This document shows, one piece after another, positions 16,836-25,744 of a stretch of DNA of 64,000 bases. The notes beneath the pieces were generated by a model. It was not told where the DNA came from. It made no database searches and was given only the letters and a program-made list of their open reading frames with translations. A program made the translations under genes and the position numbers. The stretch spans positions 5,754,001 to 5,818,000 of the forward strand of contig NZ_CP048286.1 of assembly GCF_010365285.1 (NCBI RefSeq), read 5' to 3'. Positions within the stretch are counted from its first letter, which is position 1, and every line of letters starts with the position of its first letter. Source of the stretch: Paenibacillus rhizovicinus. GTDB lineage: Bacteria > Bacillota > Bacilli > Paenibacillales > Paenibacillaceae.

Positions 16836-18869
16836 ATGATTAACGAGAAGCTTCCGAAAATATGGTACGGCGGGGACTACAACCCCGAGCAATGGGATCG
16901 CGAAACATGGTCCGAGGATCATCGGATGTTCAAATTGGCCGGCATCGACGTGGCCACGATCAACGTATTCAGCTGGGCGCTGGACCAGCCGGACGAGGAG
17001 ACGTATGATTTTGCCTGGCTGGACGAGCAGATGGAACTGCTGCACGCGCAAGGGATCGGCGTTTGCCTCGCGACCGGAACGGGGGCGCATCCTGCATGGA
17101 TGGCGAAGCGCCATCCCGACGTGCTGCGCGTAGATTATCAAGGACGCAAGCGCGCATTCGGCGGTCGTCACAATTCATGCCCGAATAGCCCGACTTACCG
17201 GAAGTACGCGTCCGCGCTTGCCGGCAAGCTGGCGGATCGTTACAAGGACCATCCTGCCCTTCTGATTTGGCATATTTCCAATGAATACGGCGGTTACTGT
17301 TACTGCGACAATTGCGCGAATGCCTTCCACGGCTGGCTGCGCGACAAATACGAGACGATCGACGCGCTGAACCGCGCTTGGAACACGCGCTTCTGGGGCC
17401 ACGCGTTCTATGATTGGAACGAAATTCCGGTGCCGAACGAGCTGAGCGAGGAATGGGGCGGTCACCGCACGAATTTCCAAGGCATTTCGCTGGATTACCG
17501 CCGCTTCCAATCGGACAGCCTGCTGGCTTGCTATAAAATGGAATACAACGAAGTTAAAGCGCGTACGCCTCACATTCCGGTGACGACGAACTTGATGGGC
17601 TTCTATCCGGAGCTCGATTATTTCGAGTGGGCGAAGCACATGGATATCGTCTCCTGGGACAATTATCCGAGTCTCGATACGCCTGCGAGCTTCACGGCGA
17701 TGACGCATGACTTGATGCGCGGGCTGAAGAGCGGCCAGCCGTTCATGCTGATGGAACAGACGCCGAGCCAGCAGAATTGGCAGGCTTACAATTCCCTCAA
17801 GCGTCCTGGCGTCATGCGCCTCTGGAGCTATCAGGCCGTAGCCCGCGGCGCGGACACGGTGCTGTTCTTCCAGCTCCGCAGATCCGTAGGGGCTTGCGAG
17901 AAGTATCACGGCGCCGTCATCGAGCATGTCGGCCATGAGCACACGCGCGTGTTCCGCGAAGTCGCGGAATTGGGCCGGGAGCTGGGCGGATTGGGCGACG
18001 CGCTGCTGGATTCGCGCCTGGAATCGCAGGTCGCCATCGTCTACGATTGGCAGAACCGCTGGGCGACGGAGCTGTCGAGCGGTCCGACGGTCGCGCTGAA
18101 ATACGTGAACGAAGTGCACAAGTTCTATGATGCGCTCTATAAGCGTCATATCGCGGCGGATATGATCAGCGTGGAGGAAGCGCTGGATAAGTACAAGATC
18201 GTTATCGCGCCGGTTCTGTACATGCTGCGTCCGGGTTTTGCGCAGAAGGTCGAGGCGTTCGTCGCAGCCGGAGGCACGTTCGTCACGACGTTCTTCAGCG
18301 GCATCGTGAACGAGAACGACATCGTGACGCTGGGCGGCTACCCCGGCGAGCTGCGCAAGGTGCTCGGCATCTGGGCGGAAGAGATCGACGCCCTGCTGCC
18401 GGAGCAGCGCAACCGGATCGTCATGAAGGGAGAACGCGGCGCGCTGTCGGGCGAATACGGATGCGGCATCCTATGCGACCTCATTCACGCCGAAGGCGCG
18501 GAAGTGGTCGCGGAATACGGCGATGACTTCTACCGCGGCATGCCCGCATTGACCGTGAACGCGTTCGGCAAAGGCCGCGCCTGGTACGTGGCGACGAGTC
18601 CGGATCAGGCGTTCATGGATGATTTTATCCGCGGCTTGGTTCAAGACAACGGCATTGAAGCGCCGATCGCCGATGCGCCTGCCGACCTTGAAGTGACGGT
18701 TCGCTCGAAAGACGGCCAGCGCTTCCTCTTCCTGCTCAACCATGCTGCGGGCGAAGCCGCGGTCGACCTCGGGGCGGCCAGCGGTCATGATCTGCTGGCG
18801 GGCGAGCAGCTGGCGGGCCGGATTACGGTTGCGGCTAAAGGCGTGCGGATCGTTCGGTTGAACGGGTAA
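16836..18869 (+). CDS. GH42 beta-galactosidase
   Basis: This 677-residue protein is a family 42 beta-galactosidase. The N-terminal barrel begins with WYGGDYNPEQW and FKLAGIDVATINVFSWA. The acid/base is Glu150 in HISNEYGGYC and the nucleophile Glu307 in FMLMEQTPSQQNW. Cys115 plus Cys155, Cys157 and Cys160 (CYCDNC) match the zinc site of GH42 enzymes. The middle domain is trimerisation-like and the last 60 residues are a small beta domain. There is no signal peptide, so it is cytoplasmic and likely acts on imported galactosides. ATG 16836 has AAAGGATG upstream and gives the family's usual length; the longer frame upstream is unrelated sequence. It is divergent from an AraC regulator. Some GH42 enzymes prefer galacto-oligosaccharides or alpha-L-arabinopyranosides. 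Confidence 0.93.
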   Translation: MINEKLPKIWYGGDYNPEQWDRETWSEDHRMFKLAGIDVATINVFSWALDQPDEETYDFAWLDEQMELLHAQGIGVCLATGTGAHPAWMAKRHPDVLRVDYQGRKRAFGGRHNSCPNSPTYRKYASALAGKLADRYKDHPALLIWHISNEYGGYCYCDNCANAFHGWLRDKYETIDALNRAWNTRFWGHAFYDWNEIPVPNELSEEWGGHRTNFQGISLDYRRFQSDSLLACYKMEYNEVKARTPHIPVTTNLMGFYPELDYFEWAKHMDIVSWDNYPSLDTPASFTAMTHDLMRGLKSGQPFMLMEQTPSQQNWQAYNSLKRPGVMRLWSYQAVARGADTVLFFQLRRSVGACEKYHGAVIEHVGHEHTRVFREVAELGRELGGLGDALLDSRLESQVAIVYDWQNRWATELSSGPTVALKYVNEVHKFYDALYKRHIAADMISVEEALDKYKIVIAPVLYMLRPGFAQKVEAFVAAGGTFVTTFFSGIVNENDIVTLGGYPGELRKVLGIWAEEIDALLPEQRNRIVMKGERGALSGEYGCGILCDLIHAEGAEVVAEYGDDFYRGMPALTVNAFGKGRAWYVATSPDQAFMDDFIRGLVQDNGIEAPIADAPADLEVTVRSKDGQRFLFLLNHAAGEAAVDLGAASGHDLLAGEQLAGRITVAAKGVRIVRLNG

Positions 18870-19305
18870 CATGCGGTAACGGTTGAATGCGGTGAACGGC
18901 ATAACGGACGGTGTCCGCAGACCGCTTCCGCCGGAAGACATCGTTACTGAAGTGGGCGCGGTATACGCATTGTACGCGTTTTGAGCGCGCAAAAAGTGGA
19001 CGCGGCGACAAAATTCGCTGCTCTCCTCTGCGTGAAGAATACAGTCCAGTCGCAGTCACAGTGACTGCTGCAGCACGAATTGAGCTAAGCAATTTCTATA
19101 ACGCAGCTGCGTCAACAGCACGGCCGCTGCCAGAAGAGCCCTCAGTTTCACGAAATCGTCGTGATTCTGAAGGCTCTTTGCTTGTATAGGAGAAGCGCAA
19201 TCTGCTTTTTTATTACGCGCATCTCCAACTCGCTAAGTTGTAAGGAAGTCCTGGGGCTTTGGGGGAGAACGCACCGATTGCCGCTCCATCTTATGCAGCT
19301 GCCAT
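18870..19305. other. Intergenic region between convergent genes
   Basis: These 436 bases hold one strong hairpin (19134-19179) but no gene I can support. The short open frames on both strands lack ribosome sites and resemble no family. Confidence 0.5.
19134..19179. terminator. Stem-loop between GH42 and AraC genes
   Basis: AAGAGCC (19134-19140) pairs with GGCTCTT (19172-19178), with inner TCAG/CTGA and CACGA/TCGTG pairings. The T-tract is short on the plus strand. It probably serves the beta-galactosidase transcript, some 265 bases past its stop. Confidence 0.55.
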
Positions 19306-20193
19306 TCACGCCTGACCCGCGATCATTTTCTTATACGCCGCAGGGGTGCAGCCCTGATGCTGCTTGAAGACGCGGATGAAATAGCTCGGGTTCTCGAAAC
19401 CGACGTCCAGCGCGACCTCCGACACGTTGCGGTCCTCGTTCTCGAGCAGCTTGGCGGCAATCCGGACACGGTAGCCGTTAATATATTCCGTGGGGCTTTT
19501 GCGGACCATGCTTTTGAAAAATCGGCAAAAATGTCCTTCGCTCATCCCGGCCTCGGACGACAGCCAGCCCAACGTCAGCTTGGACGCATAATGCTCGTGA
19601 ATGGCGTTCAACGCGGTCTTCAGCCGTTCCGTCTTGGCATGGTCGCCGTCGGGCCGGCCGGACGTCAGCGGTGCCTTGGCATGCAGCGATAAGCGGCCTG
19701 CCGCCATAAGCAGCAGCGCTTTGGTATCGAGCTCGTAACCGTCCTGACGATCATCGTTCAGCCGCAGCACCCGGTCCAGCAGCTCCCGCGTCTCGCGTTC
19801 CCACGGTTCGTCTCCCGCGAGCAGCGGGGGAGGCTCGAGGCGCTTCTTGAGGAGCGGATCGAGATAGCGCTCTTGGATGACGTCGAAGCGGGAGCCGGCG
19901 AGCAGCTCGGCGTCGAAGACGATGGCGGTGAAGCGGCAAGGTTCTTCGTCGATCCGGTAGACGGCGTGCAGCTCGCCGCTGCGAATGAACAGCGTCTGCC
20001 CGGCGGTCGCTTCATAGGTATGGGCGCCGATTTGGAACAGACCGCGCCCGGCCGTCACGAGCATCCACTCCCACTCGTCATGCCAATGGCAGTCCACGCT
20101 CGACTGGTGTCCCGGCAGATCGACCTCGTAGACGGACAAGGGATAGGCTGGAAGTCCATGGATGCGGTTTTCCTTCAGTGTATGACGATCCAA
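19306..20193 (-). CDS. AraC-family regulator divergent from alpha-xylosidase gene
   Basis: This 295-residue protein has an N-terminal cupin sensor (residues about 15-105; DCHWHDEWEWMLVTAGRG, FIRSGELHAVYRI) and a C-terminal AraC domain (about 195-290; LTLGWLSSEAGMSEGHFCRFFKSMVRKSPTEYI and VSEVALDVGFENPSYFIRVFKQHQGCTP). It is divergent from the GH31 gene at 20328 across 134 bases, where two direct repeats of CCGGTTATCAA occur 52 bp apart. It is most likely the activator of the alpha-xylosidase gene; the effector is unknown. Confidence 0.88.
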   Translation of the reverse strand: MDRHTLKENRIHGLPAYPLSVYEVDLPGHQSSVDCHWHDEWEWMLVTAGRGLFQIGAHTYEATAGQTLFIRSGELHAVYRIDEEPCRFTAIVFDAELLAGSRFDVIQERYLDPLLKKRLEPPPLLAGDEPWERETRELLDRVLRLNDDRQDGYELDTKALLLMAAGRLSLHAKAPLTSGRPDGDHAKTERLKTALNAIHEHYASKLTLGWLSSEAGMSEGHFCRFFKSMVRKSPTEYINGYRVRIAAKLLENEDRNVSEVALDVGFENPSYFIRVFKQHQGCTPAAYKKMIAGQA

Positions 20194-20205
20194 CGCGTTC
20201 TCCCT

Positions 20206-20273
20206 CCGGTTATCAAAATAGTGCGATTATATATCAATATTTTATAAGAAATTTGCCCCGGTTATCAATATTA
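20206..20273. promoter_or_regulatory. Direct repeats in the AraC/GH31 divergent promoter region
   Basis: CCGGTTATCAA followed by A/T-ATA occurs at 20206 and again at 20258, 52 bp apart (about five helical turns). AraC proteins often bind direct repeats, so these are candidate sites for the divergent regulator. An AATTAGGAGG ribosome site for GH31 lies further downstream. Confidence 0.4.
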
Positions 20274-20327
20274 TTAGATGTAGATGATGAAACCGCATTC
20301 TCGTATAACAATTAGGAGGCAAAACAT

Positions 20328-22658
20328 ATGAAATTTACCGATGGTTACTGGGGCGTCCGCAAAGGCGTTCAGCTGCAAAATCCGGTCGAAATCCGCGACG
20401 TGGAAGTTGGCGCAGGCGAGCTGACCGTTTACGCTGCCATGAAGCATGTCAAGACAAAGGGCGATACGCTGAACGCGACGCTGTTCACCGCGGTGTACAG
20501 CTCGCCGATGCCGGACGTCATTCGCGTGCAATATATTCACCACAAGGGCACGAAGCGCAAAGGGCCGCATTTTCAGCTTGATGCCGATGCCGGATTCTCG
20601 CCGGTCGTGACGGAAGACGAAGCAGGCTGGCAGTTGACCAGCGGCGCGCTGAACGTAGCGTTCAAGAAAGGCGCGGACTGGCGCGCGAACTTCAACTACG
20701 GCGGCCGCCCGCTGACGAGCAGCGCCTACAAGGGGCCGGCTATCATCGGTACGGATGCCGGCGAAGCCTACATGCGCGAGCAGCTTGACCTCGGCGTGGG
20801 CGAATATGTCTACGGCTTGGGCGAGCGCTTCACGCCGTTCGTCAAGAACGGACAGGTCGTGGATATTTGGAACGAAGACGGCGGCACCTCCAGCGAGCAG
20901 GCTTATAAGAACGTTCCGTTCTACCTGTCCAACCGCAGCTACGGCGTATTCGTTAACCATCCGGAGCATGTCTCCTTCGAGATCGCATCGGAGAACGTTT
21001 CCCGCGTGCAATTCTCGGTTCCGGGACAAGCGCTCGACTACTTCATTATCGGCGGCGCGAATCCGAAGGAAGTGCTCGCCAACTATACAAAGCTGACAGG
21101 ACGTCCGGCGCTTCCTCCGGCTTGGTCGTTCGGTCTCTGGCTGACGACGTCGTTCACGACGAGCTACGACGAAGCGACCGTCAACAGCTTCATCGACGGC
21201 ATGGCGGAGCGGGATCTTCCGCTGCACGTATTCCATTTCGACTGCTTCTGGATGAAGGAATACCAGTGGACCGATCTCAAATGGGATCCGGCCGTATTCC
21301 CCGATCCGAAGGGCATGCTGACCCGTCTGAAGGAAAAAGGGCTTAAAGTCTGCGTCTGGATCAACCCGTACATCGCGCAGAAATCATACCTGTTCGACGA
21401 AGGCATGGAGAACGGCTATCTCTTGATGCGGAATAAGGATGACGTCTGGCAATGGGATATGTGGCAAGCCGGCATGGCGCTCGTCGATTTCACGAATCCC
21501 GCGGCCGTCGGCTGGTTCCAAGGCAAGCTGGAAGAGCTGGTCGATATGGGCGTGGACAGCTTCAAAACAGACTTCGGCGAGCGCATCCCGACCGACGTGG
21601 TGTACCATGACGGCTCCGATCCGTTCAAAATGCACAATTACTATACCCAGCAGTACAACCAAGCCGTGTTCGAGGTGCTGGAACGCAAGCTCGGCAAAGG
21701 CGAAGCGGCATTGTTCGCCCGTTCCGCGACTGCCGGCGGCCAGAAGTTCCCGGTTCACTGGGGCGGCGACTGCTCGGCCAACTATCCGTCCATGGCGGAG
21801 TCGCTGCGCGGCGGACTGTCGCTGACGGCATCGGGCTTCGGCTTCTGGAGTCACGATATCTCCGGCTTCGAGAGCACGGCAACGCCGGATCTGTACAAGC
21901 GCTGGACGGCTTTCGGCATGCTGTCGACCCATAGCCGGCTTCACGGCAACTCGTCGTACCGGGTGCCATGGCAGTTCGACGAAGAAGCGGTCGACGTGCT
22001 TCGTCACTTCACCAAACTGAAGGCGACGCTTATGCCGTACATGTTCGGCGCGGCCGTCCAAGCGGCGGAGCAAGGCTATCCGGCGATGCGGGCCATGGTA
22101 CTGGAATTCGCGAACGATCCGACCTGCGATTTCCTCGACCGGCAGTACATGCTCGGCGACTCGCTGCTCGTGGCTCCGATCTTCAACGACGCCGGCGAAG
22201 CGCACTATTACGTGCCGCAGGGCGAAGGCCGTTGGACGGATTTTCAAACGGGCCGCACCTATGACGGCGGCTGGGTAAGAGAACAGCACGACTACTTCAG
22301 CCTGCCGGTCCTTGCCCGTCCGAACAGCCTGATCGCGGTCGGCGCGAACGAACAGCATCCGGATTACGATTATGCGGACGGCGTAGTGCTGCACGCCTTC
22401 GAACTCGCAGACGGAGCAGCTGCTCAAGCGGTCGTCCCTGCGACTACCGGCGAAGCCGTGCTGACGGTACGCGTCATTCGCCACGGAAACGAGCTGCGCG
22501 TATCGGCTGAAGGCGCAAGCAAGCCATGGTCGCTGCTGCTTCGCGGCATTGCTTCGGCGGCGTCCGAGAACGCGACAGCCGAGCAGACGGAGCAAGGCGT
22601 CCGGATTACGCCGGCAGCGGGAGCTTCGGAGTTTACGGTGACGTTGAACGAAAAGTAA
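20328..22658 (+). CDS. yicI: GH31 alpha-xylosidase (YicI type)
   Basis: This 776-residue protein aligns over its length with E. coli alpha-xylosidase YicI, which releases alpha-xylose from isoprimeverose-type xyloglucan fragments. Nucleophile Asp415 is in SFKTDFGERIPTD and acid/base Asp481 in HWGGDCSANY. The residues that set xylose specificity in YicI are all present at a shift of one: Phe276, Cys306, Phe307, Trp344 and Lys413. The N-terminal MKFTDGYW beta domain is also typical. There is no signal peptide, so it acts inside the cell on imported oligosaccharides. TTAGGAGG lies 9 bases before the ATG. It is divergent from an AraC regulator and lies about 1 kb upstream of an oligosaccharide ABC operon on the same strand, which may supply substrate. 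Confidence 0.93.
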   Translation: MKFTDGYWGVRKGVQLQNPVEIRDVEVGAGELTVYAAMKHVKTKGDTLNATLFTAVYSSPMPDVIRVQYIHHKGTKRKGPHFQLDADAGFSPVVTEDEAGWQLTSGALNVAFKKGADWRANFNYGGRPLTSSAYKGPAIIGTDAGEAYMREQLDLGVGEYVYGLGERFTPFVKNGQVVDIWNEDGGTSSEQAYKNVPFYLSNRSYGVFVNHPEHVSFEIASENVSRVQFSVPGQALDYFIIGGANPKEVLANYTKLTGRPALPPAWSFGLWLTTSFTTSYDEATVNSFIDGMAERDLPLHVFHFDCFWMKEYQWTDLKWDPAVFPDPKGMLTRLKEKGLKVCVWINPYIAQKSYLFDEGMENGYLLMRNKDDVWQWDMWQAGMALVDFTNPAAVGWFQGKLEELVDMGVDSFKTDFGERIPTDVVYHDGSDPFKMHNYYTQQYNQAVFEVLERKLGKGEAALFARSATAGGQKFPVHWGGDCSANYPSMAESLRGGLSLTASGFGFWSHDISGFESTATPDLYKRWTAFGMLSTHSRLHGNSSYRVPWQFDEEAVDVLRHFTKLKATLMPYMFGAAVQAAEQGYPAMRAMVLEFANDPTCDFLDRQYMLGDSLLVAPIFNDAGEAHYYVPQGEGRWTDFQTGRTYDGGWVREQHDYFSLPVLARPNSLIAVGANEQHPDYDYADGVVLHAFELADGAAAQAVVPATTGEAVLTVRVIRHGNELRVSAEGASKPWSLLLRGIASAASENATAEQTEQGVRITPAAGASEFTVTLNEK

Positions 22659-22665
22659 TAGGCAG

Positions 22666-22697
22666 AACGCGGCGGGTGATCTCGCCGCGTTTTTTTG
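22666..22697 (+). terminator. Intrinsic terminator after the alpha-xylosidase gene
   Basis: A 9-bp stem AACGCGGCG/CGCCGCGTT (22666-22674 with 22683-22691) is followed by seven T. Confidence 0.9.
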
Positions 22698-23113
22698 TTT
22701 TGAGGTATGGATGCGGTGGAAGGCTTGCTGCCTGGAGTCGAGCTTCGCTATTTTGCGGCGATGATTCTATTGCGCGCCGTTTCTTTCATATCGTTGACCA
22801 TTTGGACCGTCGAGACGGACTGACTAAGAGAAGCTTGTCCGATTCCGCGAACCGCCCGCGGTTTGCAAGCTTGGACAACGGTACACGTGGAGCTTGTGCT
22901 TCCGCAGGGAGCGGCTTGGACTGCAGGAGCGGGAGGCGCTGCCCAGAGTACTTGCTGGTGATATGCGGGGCTGGGCGAATGACGTCCTTCTCACTGCGTG
23001 AAAAGGCAATCGCGACTACATAGTAGCAAGAGTGAACAACTCGCTCAGCAAGTTGGAATCGCTGCCAGTTGATGCGGCAAGGATCTGCGCTCGATGCGAG
23101 TGAGATAGAGTTT
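22698..23113. other. Intergenic stretch before element copy B
   Basis: About 415 bases with no gene I can support; short open frames here have no ribosome sites or recognisable domains. Confidence 0.5.
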
Positions 23114-23308
23114 CTAACGAATCCAGGAGGTGCTAATTTCACGTTTTGGCGTATTTTCTATAGCTAACGAATCCAGCAATGCTTATGCATGCAAAGATGA
23201 GCAAAAACAGGCTGAAAACGGACATATCGCGATAAATAGCGTGCGTCAGATTCATTAGATTTATAAATAGCCGATTTAGACATGAATAAGGTTTGTAGGA
23301 TTCGTTAC
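23114..23308. repeat. Four-armed dispersed element, copy B (195 bp)
   Basis: Right-pointing half-sites start at 23114 and 23164; left-pointing half-sites end at 23258 and 23308. The 50-bp arm spacing, 95-bp inner span and 195-bp length equal copy A. The core is CTAACGAATCC with CTTAT or CTATT about 7-8 bases later, with small changes in single arms. Confidence 0.85.
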
Positions 23309-23317
23309 ATTAACCGC

Positions 23318-23390
23318 CGCTAACGCGGCTCATCGACCCCGGCGCTAACGCGGTCCCCGCGACCCCGGCGCTAACGCGGCTCATCGACGA
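23318..23390. repeat. 25-26 bp tandem repeat, three units
   Basis: Units at 23318, 23343 and 23369 begin CGCTAACGCGG and share GACCCCGG; the middle unit differs in its centre. The array abuts copy B of the dispersed element, much as the 20-bp array abuts copy A. Confidence 0.75.
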
Positions 23391-23436
23391 AATCGCCAGC
23401 CATCACCATGGCAATTCCCCATTCCCTACAAAACCA

Positions 23437-23469
23437 AAGGACCGGAAGGGCAACACCTGACCGGTCCTT
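23437..23469. terminator. Stem-loop AAGGACCGG/CCGGTCCTT
   Basis: A perfect 9-bp stem (23437-23445 with 23461-23469). Neither strand has a long U-tract, so termination is weakly supported; it may be a remnant of an old gene boundary. Confidence 0.4.
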
Positions 23470-23537
23470 CTGCCATGATTAAATCTGCCAAAAAAATGAT
23501 CGGATCCCGCAAACGAATCGGAACATTGTAATTTGCA

Positions 23538-23551
23538 TGAGTGCGCTTTCA
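23538..23551 (+). promoter_or_regulatory. Possible catabolite-responsive element (cre)
   Basis: TGAGTGCGCTTTCA differs from the CcpA consensus TGWNANCGNTNWCA at one position. It lies about 145 bases upstream of the ABC permease operon, where CcpA repression would make sense. Confidence 0.4.
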
Positions 23552-23695
23552 CAAATCTCCGATTTTGACATGATTACTGGTCTGATTTGACTGGTAGGAT
23601 GATTTTTATGAATCCGTTAACATGAATGTACAGCAAGAACGGAGCTTGGGCGGCGCAGCATGCGGCGAGACCCGTGCGAATGAAGGAGGTTAACG

Positions 23696-24676
23696 ATGGA
23701 AACGCTATCAGAAAAACAGGGCTCGCTGAAACTGGGCGCGGAGAAACGAGCGGCTCGCGGCGGATTTACCCGGTTTTTGAAAGTCATGAAATCACAGCGG
23801 TATTTGTACTTTATGTCTATTCCTTTCGTTATCTGGGTGTTCGTATTCAGTTACCTGCCTTTGTGGGGCTGGACGATGGCCTTTCAAGATTTCAAGCCGG
23901 GCAAGAGCTTCGGCGAACAGAAGTGGGTCGGGTTCAAGCATTTTCATGAACTGTTCACGGACGAGCGGTTTTACCTCGTCATGCGCAATACGCTGGCGAT
24001 GAGCATCATGGGTCTCGTTGCCGGGTTTATCGTACCGATCGTGTTCGCGGTGCTGCTGAACGACCTCAAAGGCAAGTTTTTCAAACGTACCGTGCAGACG
24101 GTTTCCTATCTGCCTCACTTCGTATCTTGGGTGGTCGTGGCCGGCATCATTTCCAAAATGCTCTCCACCGACGGCGGAGCGATCAACAACCTGCTGGTGT
24201 GGCTGCACATCATTCATGAGCCGATCCAGTTCATGGCGAAGGGGAACCTGTTCTGGGGCATCGTGACCGGGTCGGACCTGTGGAAGGAAATGGGCTGGAA
24301 CGCCATCATCTATCTGGCCGCCATTACCGGCATCGATCCCGAACTGTACGAAGCATCCCGCGTCGACGGAGCGAACCGTTTCAAGCAAATGTGGCATATC
24401 ACTTTGCCGGGTATCCGGACGACGATCTCGGTGCTGCTCATCATGTCGATCGGCCATCTGATCGGAATCGGCTTCGAGAAGCAGTTCCTGCTCGGCAACA
24501 ATTTGGTCAAAGATTACTCCGAGGTGCTGGACTTGTATGCGCTTAATTACGGTCTCGGCATGGCGAGATTCTCCTTCGGTACGGCAATCGGCATCTTCAA
24601 TTCCGTGGTCAGCATTCTGCTGCTGTTCATCGCGAACGGCACGCTCAAGCGCGTGACCAAAGAAAGCATCATGTAG
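23696..24676 (+). CDS. Sugar ABC transporter permease (LplB type)
   Basis: This 326-residue inner-membrane permease has six predicted segments, the first near residues 38-60 after a charged cytoplasmic tail. The EAA loop that contacts the ATPase is visible as LYEASRVDGANRFKQMWHITLPGI. The long N-terminal tail and the WVGFKHF block are typical of the CUT1 LplB/YtcP subgroup that imports oligosaccharides. GAAGGAGG precedes the start. It is the first gene of a permease-permease-binding protein operon; no ATPase is encoded nearby, as is usual where a shared MsmX-type ATPase is used. Confidence 0.9.
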   Translation: METLSEKQGSLKLGAEKRAARGGFTRFLKVMKSQRYLYFMSIPFVIWVFVFSYLPLWGWTMAFQDFKPGKSFGEQKWVGFKHFHELFTDERFYLVMRNTLAMSIMGLVAGFIVPIVFAVLLNDLKGKFFKRTVQTVSYLPHFVSWVVVAGIISKMLSTDGGAINNLLVWLHIIHEPIQFMAKGNLFWGIVTGSDLWKEMGWNAIIYLAAITGIDPELYEASRVDGANRFKQMWHITLPGIRTTISVLLIMSIGHLIGIGFEKQFLLGNNLVKDYSEVLDLYALNYGLGMARFSFGTAIGIFNSVVSILLLFIANGTLKRVTKESIM

Positions 24677-24691
24677 GGAGGCAATCGCACA

Positions 24692-25591
24692 ATGAACCGA
24701 GCTTTCAACGCCACCCGAGGCGAAAAGACGTTCGATGTCATCAATATCATTATCATGCTGCTGCTGCTGTCGGTCACGCTGTATCCGTTCCTGAACGTGC
24801 TGGCGATCTCGCTGAACGATTCCTCGGATACGGTGCGGGGCGGCATTCAAATTTGGCCAAGGCAGTTCTCGCTTCAGAACTATAAAGTCATCATGAATTA
24901 CAGCGGGCTGGTGCAAGGCTTGAAAGTGTCGGCCCTGCGGACGGTCGTCGGCACGCTGCTTGGCTTAATTAGCGCCTCCATGCTGGCCTTCACGCTCAGC
25001 CGGCCGGACTTCCAGGCACGCCGGTTCGTCTCGGTATTCCTGGCGCTGACGATGTATTTCTCCGGCGGTTTGATTCCCGTCTACATCCTGATGCGGGACC
25101 TGCACATGATCGGTACTTTCTACGTGTACGTACTGCCTGGCATGGTCGGCGCCTTCAATGTGTTCGTCATCCGCTCGTTCATCGACGGCTTGCCGTACGC
25201 GCTGCAGGAATCGGCCAAACTGGATGGCGCCAACGACTTTACGATATACTGGAAAGTCATTCTGCCGCTGTGCAAGCCGGCGCTTGCTACGATCGCGCTC
25301 TTCCTGGCGGTCGGACAATGGAACTCCTGGTTCGATACGTACTTGTATAACGGCTCTACGCAGTGGACGACGCTGCAATACGAGCTCATGAAGGTGCTGC
25401 AGAGCACGCAGCAAGGCGGATCGTCGATGCGGGGCGGCACCAATGACATGGCCGACTTGATGAATCAAGTCTCGCCGGAATCCATCAAGATGGCCATCAC
25501 GATGGTCGTTACCGTTCCGATTCTTGTCGTATACCCGTTCTTGCAGCGTTATTTCGTAGGCGGCATGACGCTTGGCGCCGTCAAGTCTTAA
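24692..25591 (+). CDS. Sugar ABC transporter permease (LplC type)
   Basis: This 299-residue permease is the partner of the preceding gene (15-base gap, GGGAGG ribosome site). It has about six membrane segments, beginning with IINIIIMLLLLSVTLYPFLNVLAISL, and the EAA motif LQESAKLDGANDFTIYWKVILPLCKP. The terminal YFVGGMTLGAVKS is characteristic of LplC/YtcP-like proteins. It forms the channel with the LplB-type subunit for an oligosaccharide. Confidence 0.9.
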   Translation: MNRAFNATRGEKTFDVINIIIMLLLLSVTLYPFLNVLAISLNDSSDTVRGGIQIWPRQFSLQNYKVIMNYSGLVQGLKVSALRTVVGTLLGLISASMLAFTLSRPDFQARRFVSVFLALTMYFSGGLIPVYILMRDLHMIGTFYVYVLPGMVGAFNVFVIRSFIDGLPYALQESAKLDGANDFTIYWKVILPLCKPALATIALFLAVGQWNSWFDTYLYNGSTQWTTLQYELMKVLQSTQQGGSSMRGGTNDMADLMNQVSPESIKMAITMVVTVPILVVYPFLQRYFVGGMTLGAVKS

Positions 25592-25611
25592 TTACCTAAT
25601 TTGCTAGAACA

Positions 25612-25630
25612 GGTCCTTCCCGGAAGGGCC
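25612..25630 (+). other. Intra-operon hairpin before the binding-protein gene
   Basis: GGTCCTTC (25612-25619) pairs with GAAGGGCC (25623-25630) with a 3-base loop and no U-tract. Such hairpins between permease and binding-protein genes often protect mRNA ends and allow higher binding-protein levels. Confidence 0.35.
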
Positions 25631-25744
25631 GGCACGAAAGCTGTTCCTATTGGCATGATTTAGCCGGGCTGCAGGCTCGTTCTAAATAGAGATCTCGTAT
25701 GAGCGCAAGGGGAATTCACGATCATATTATGGGAGGCAATTATC

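Noticed and set aside
23590-23625. TTGACT as the -35 of the ABC operon promoter
   Set aside because: No acceptable -10 lies at 16-18 bases, so I do not call a promoter there.
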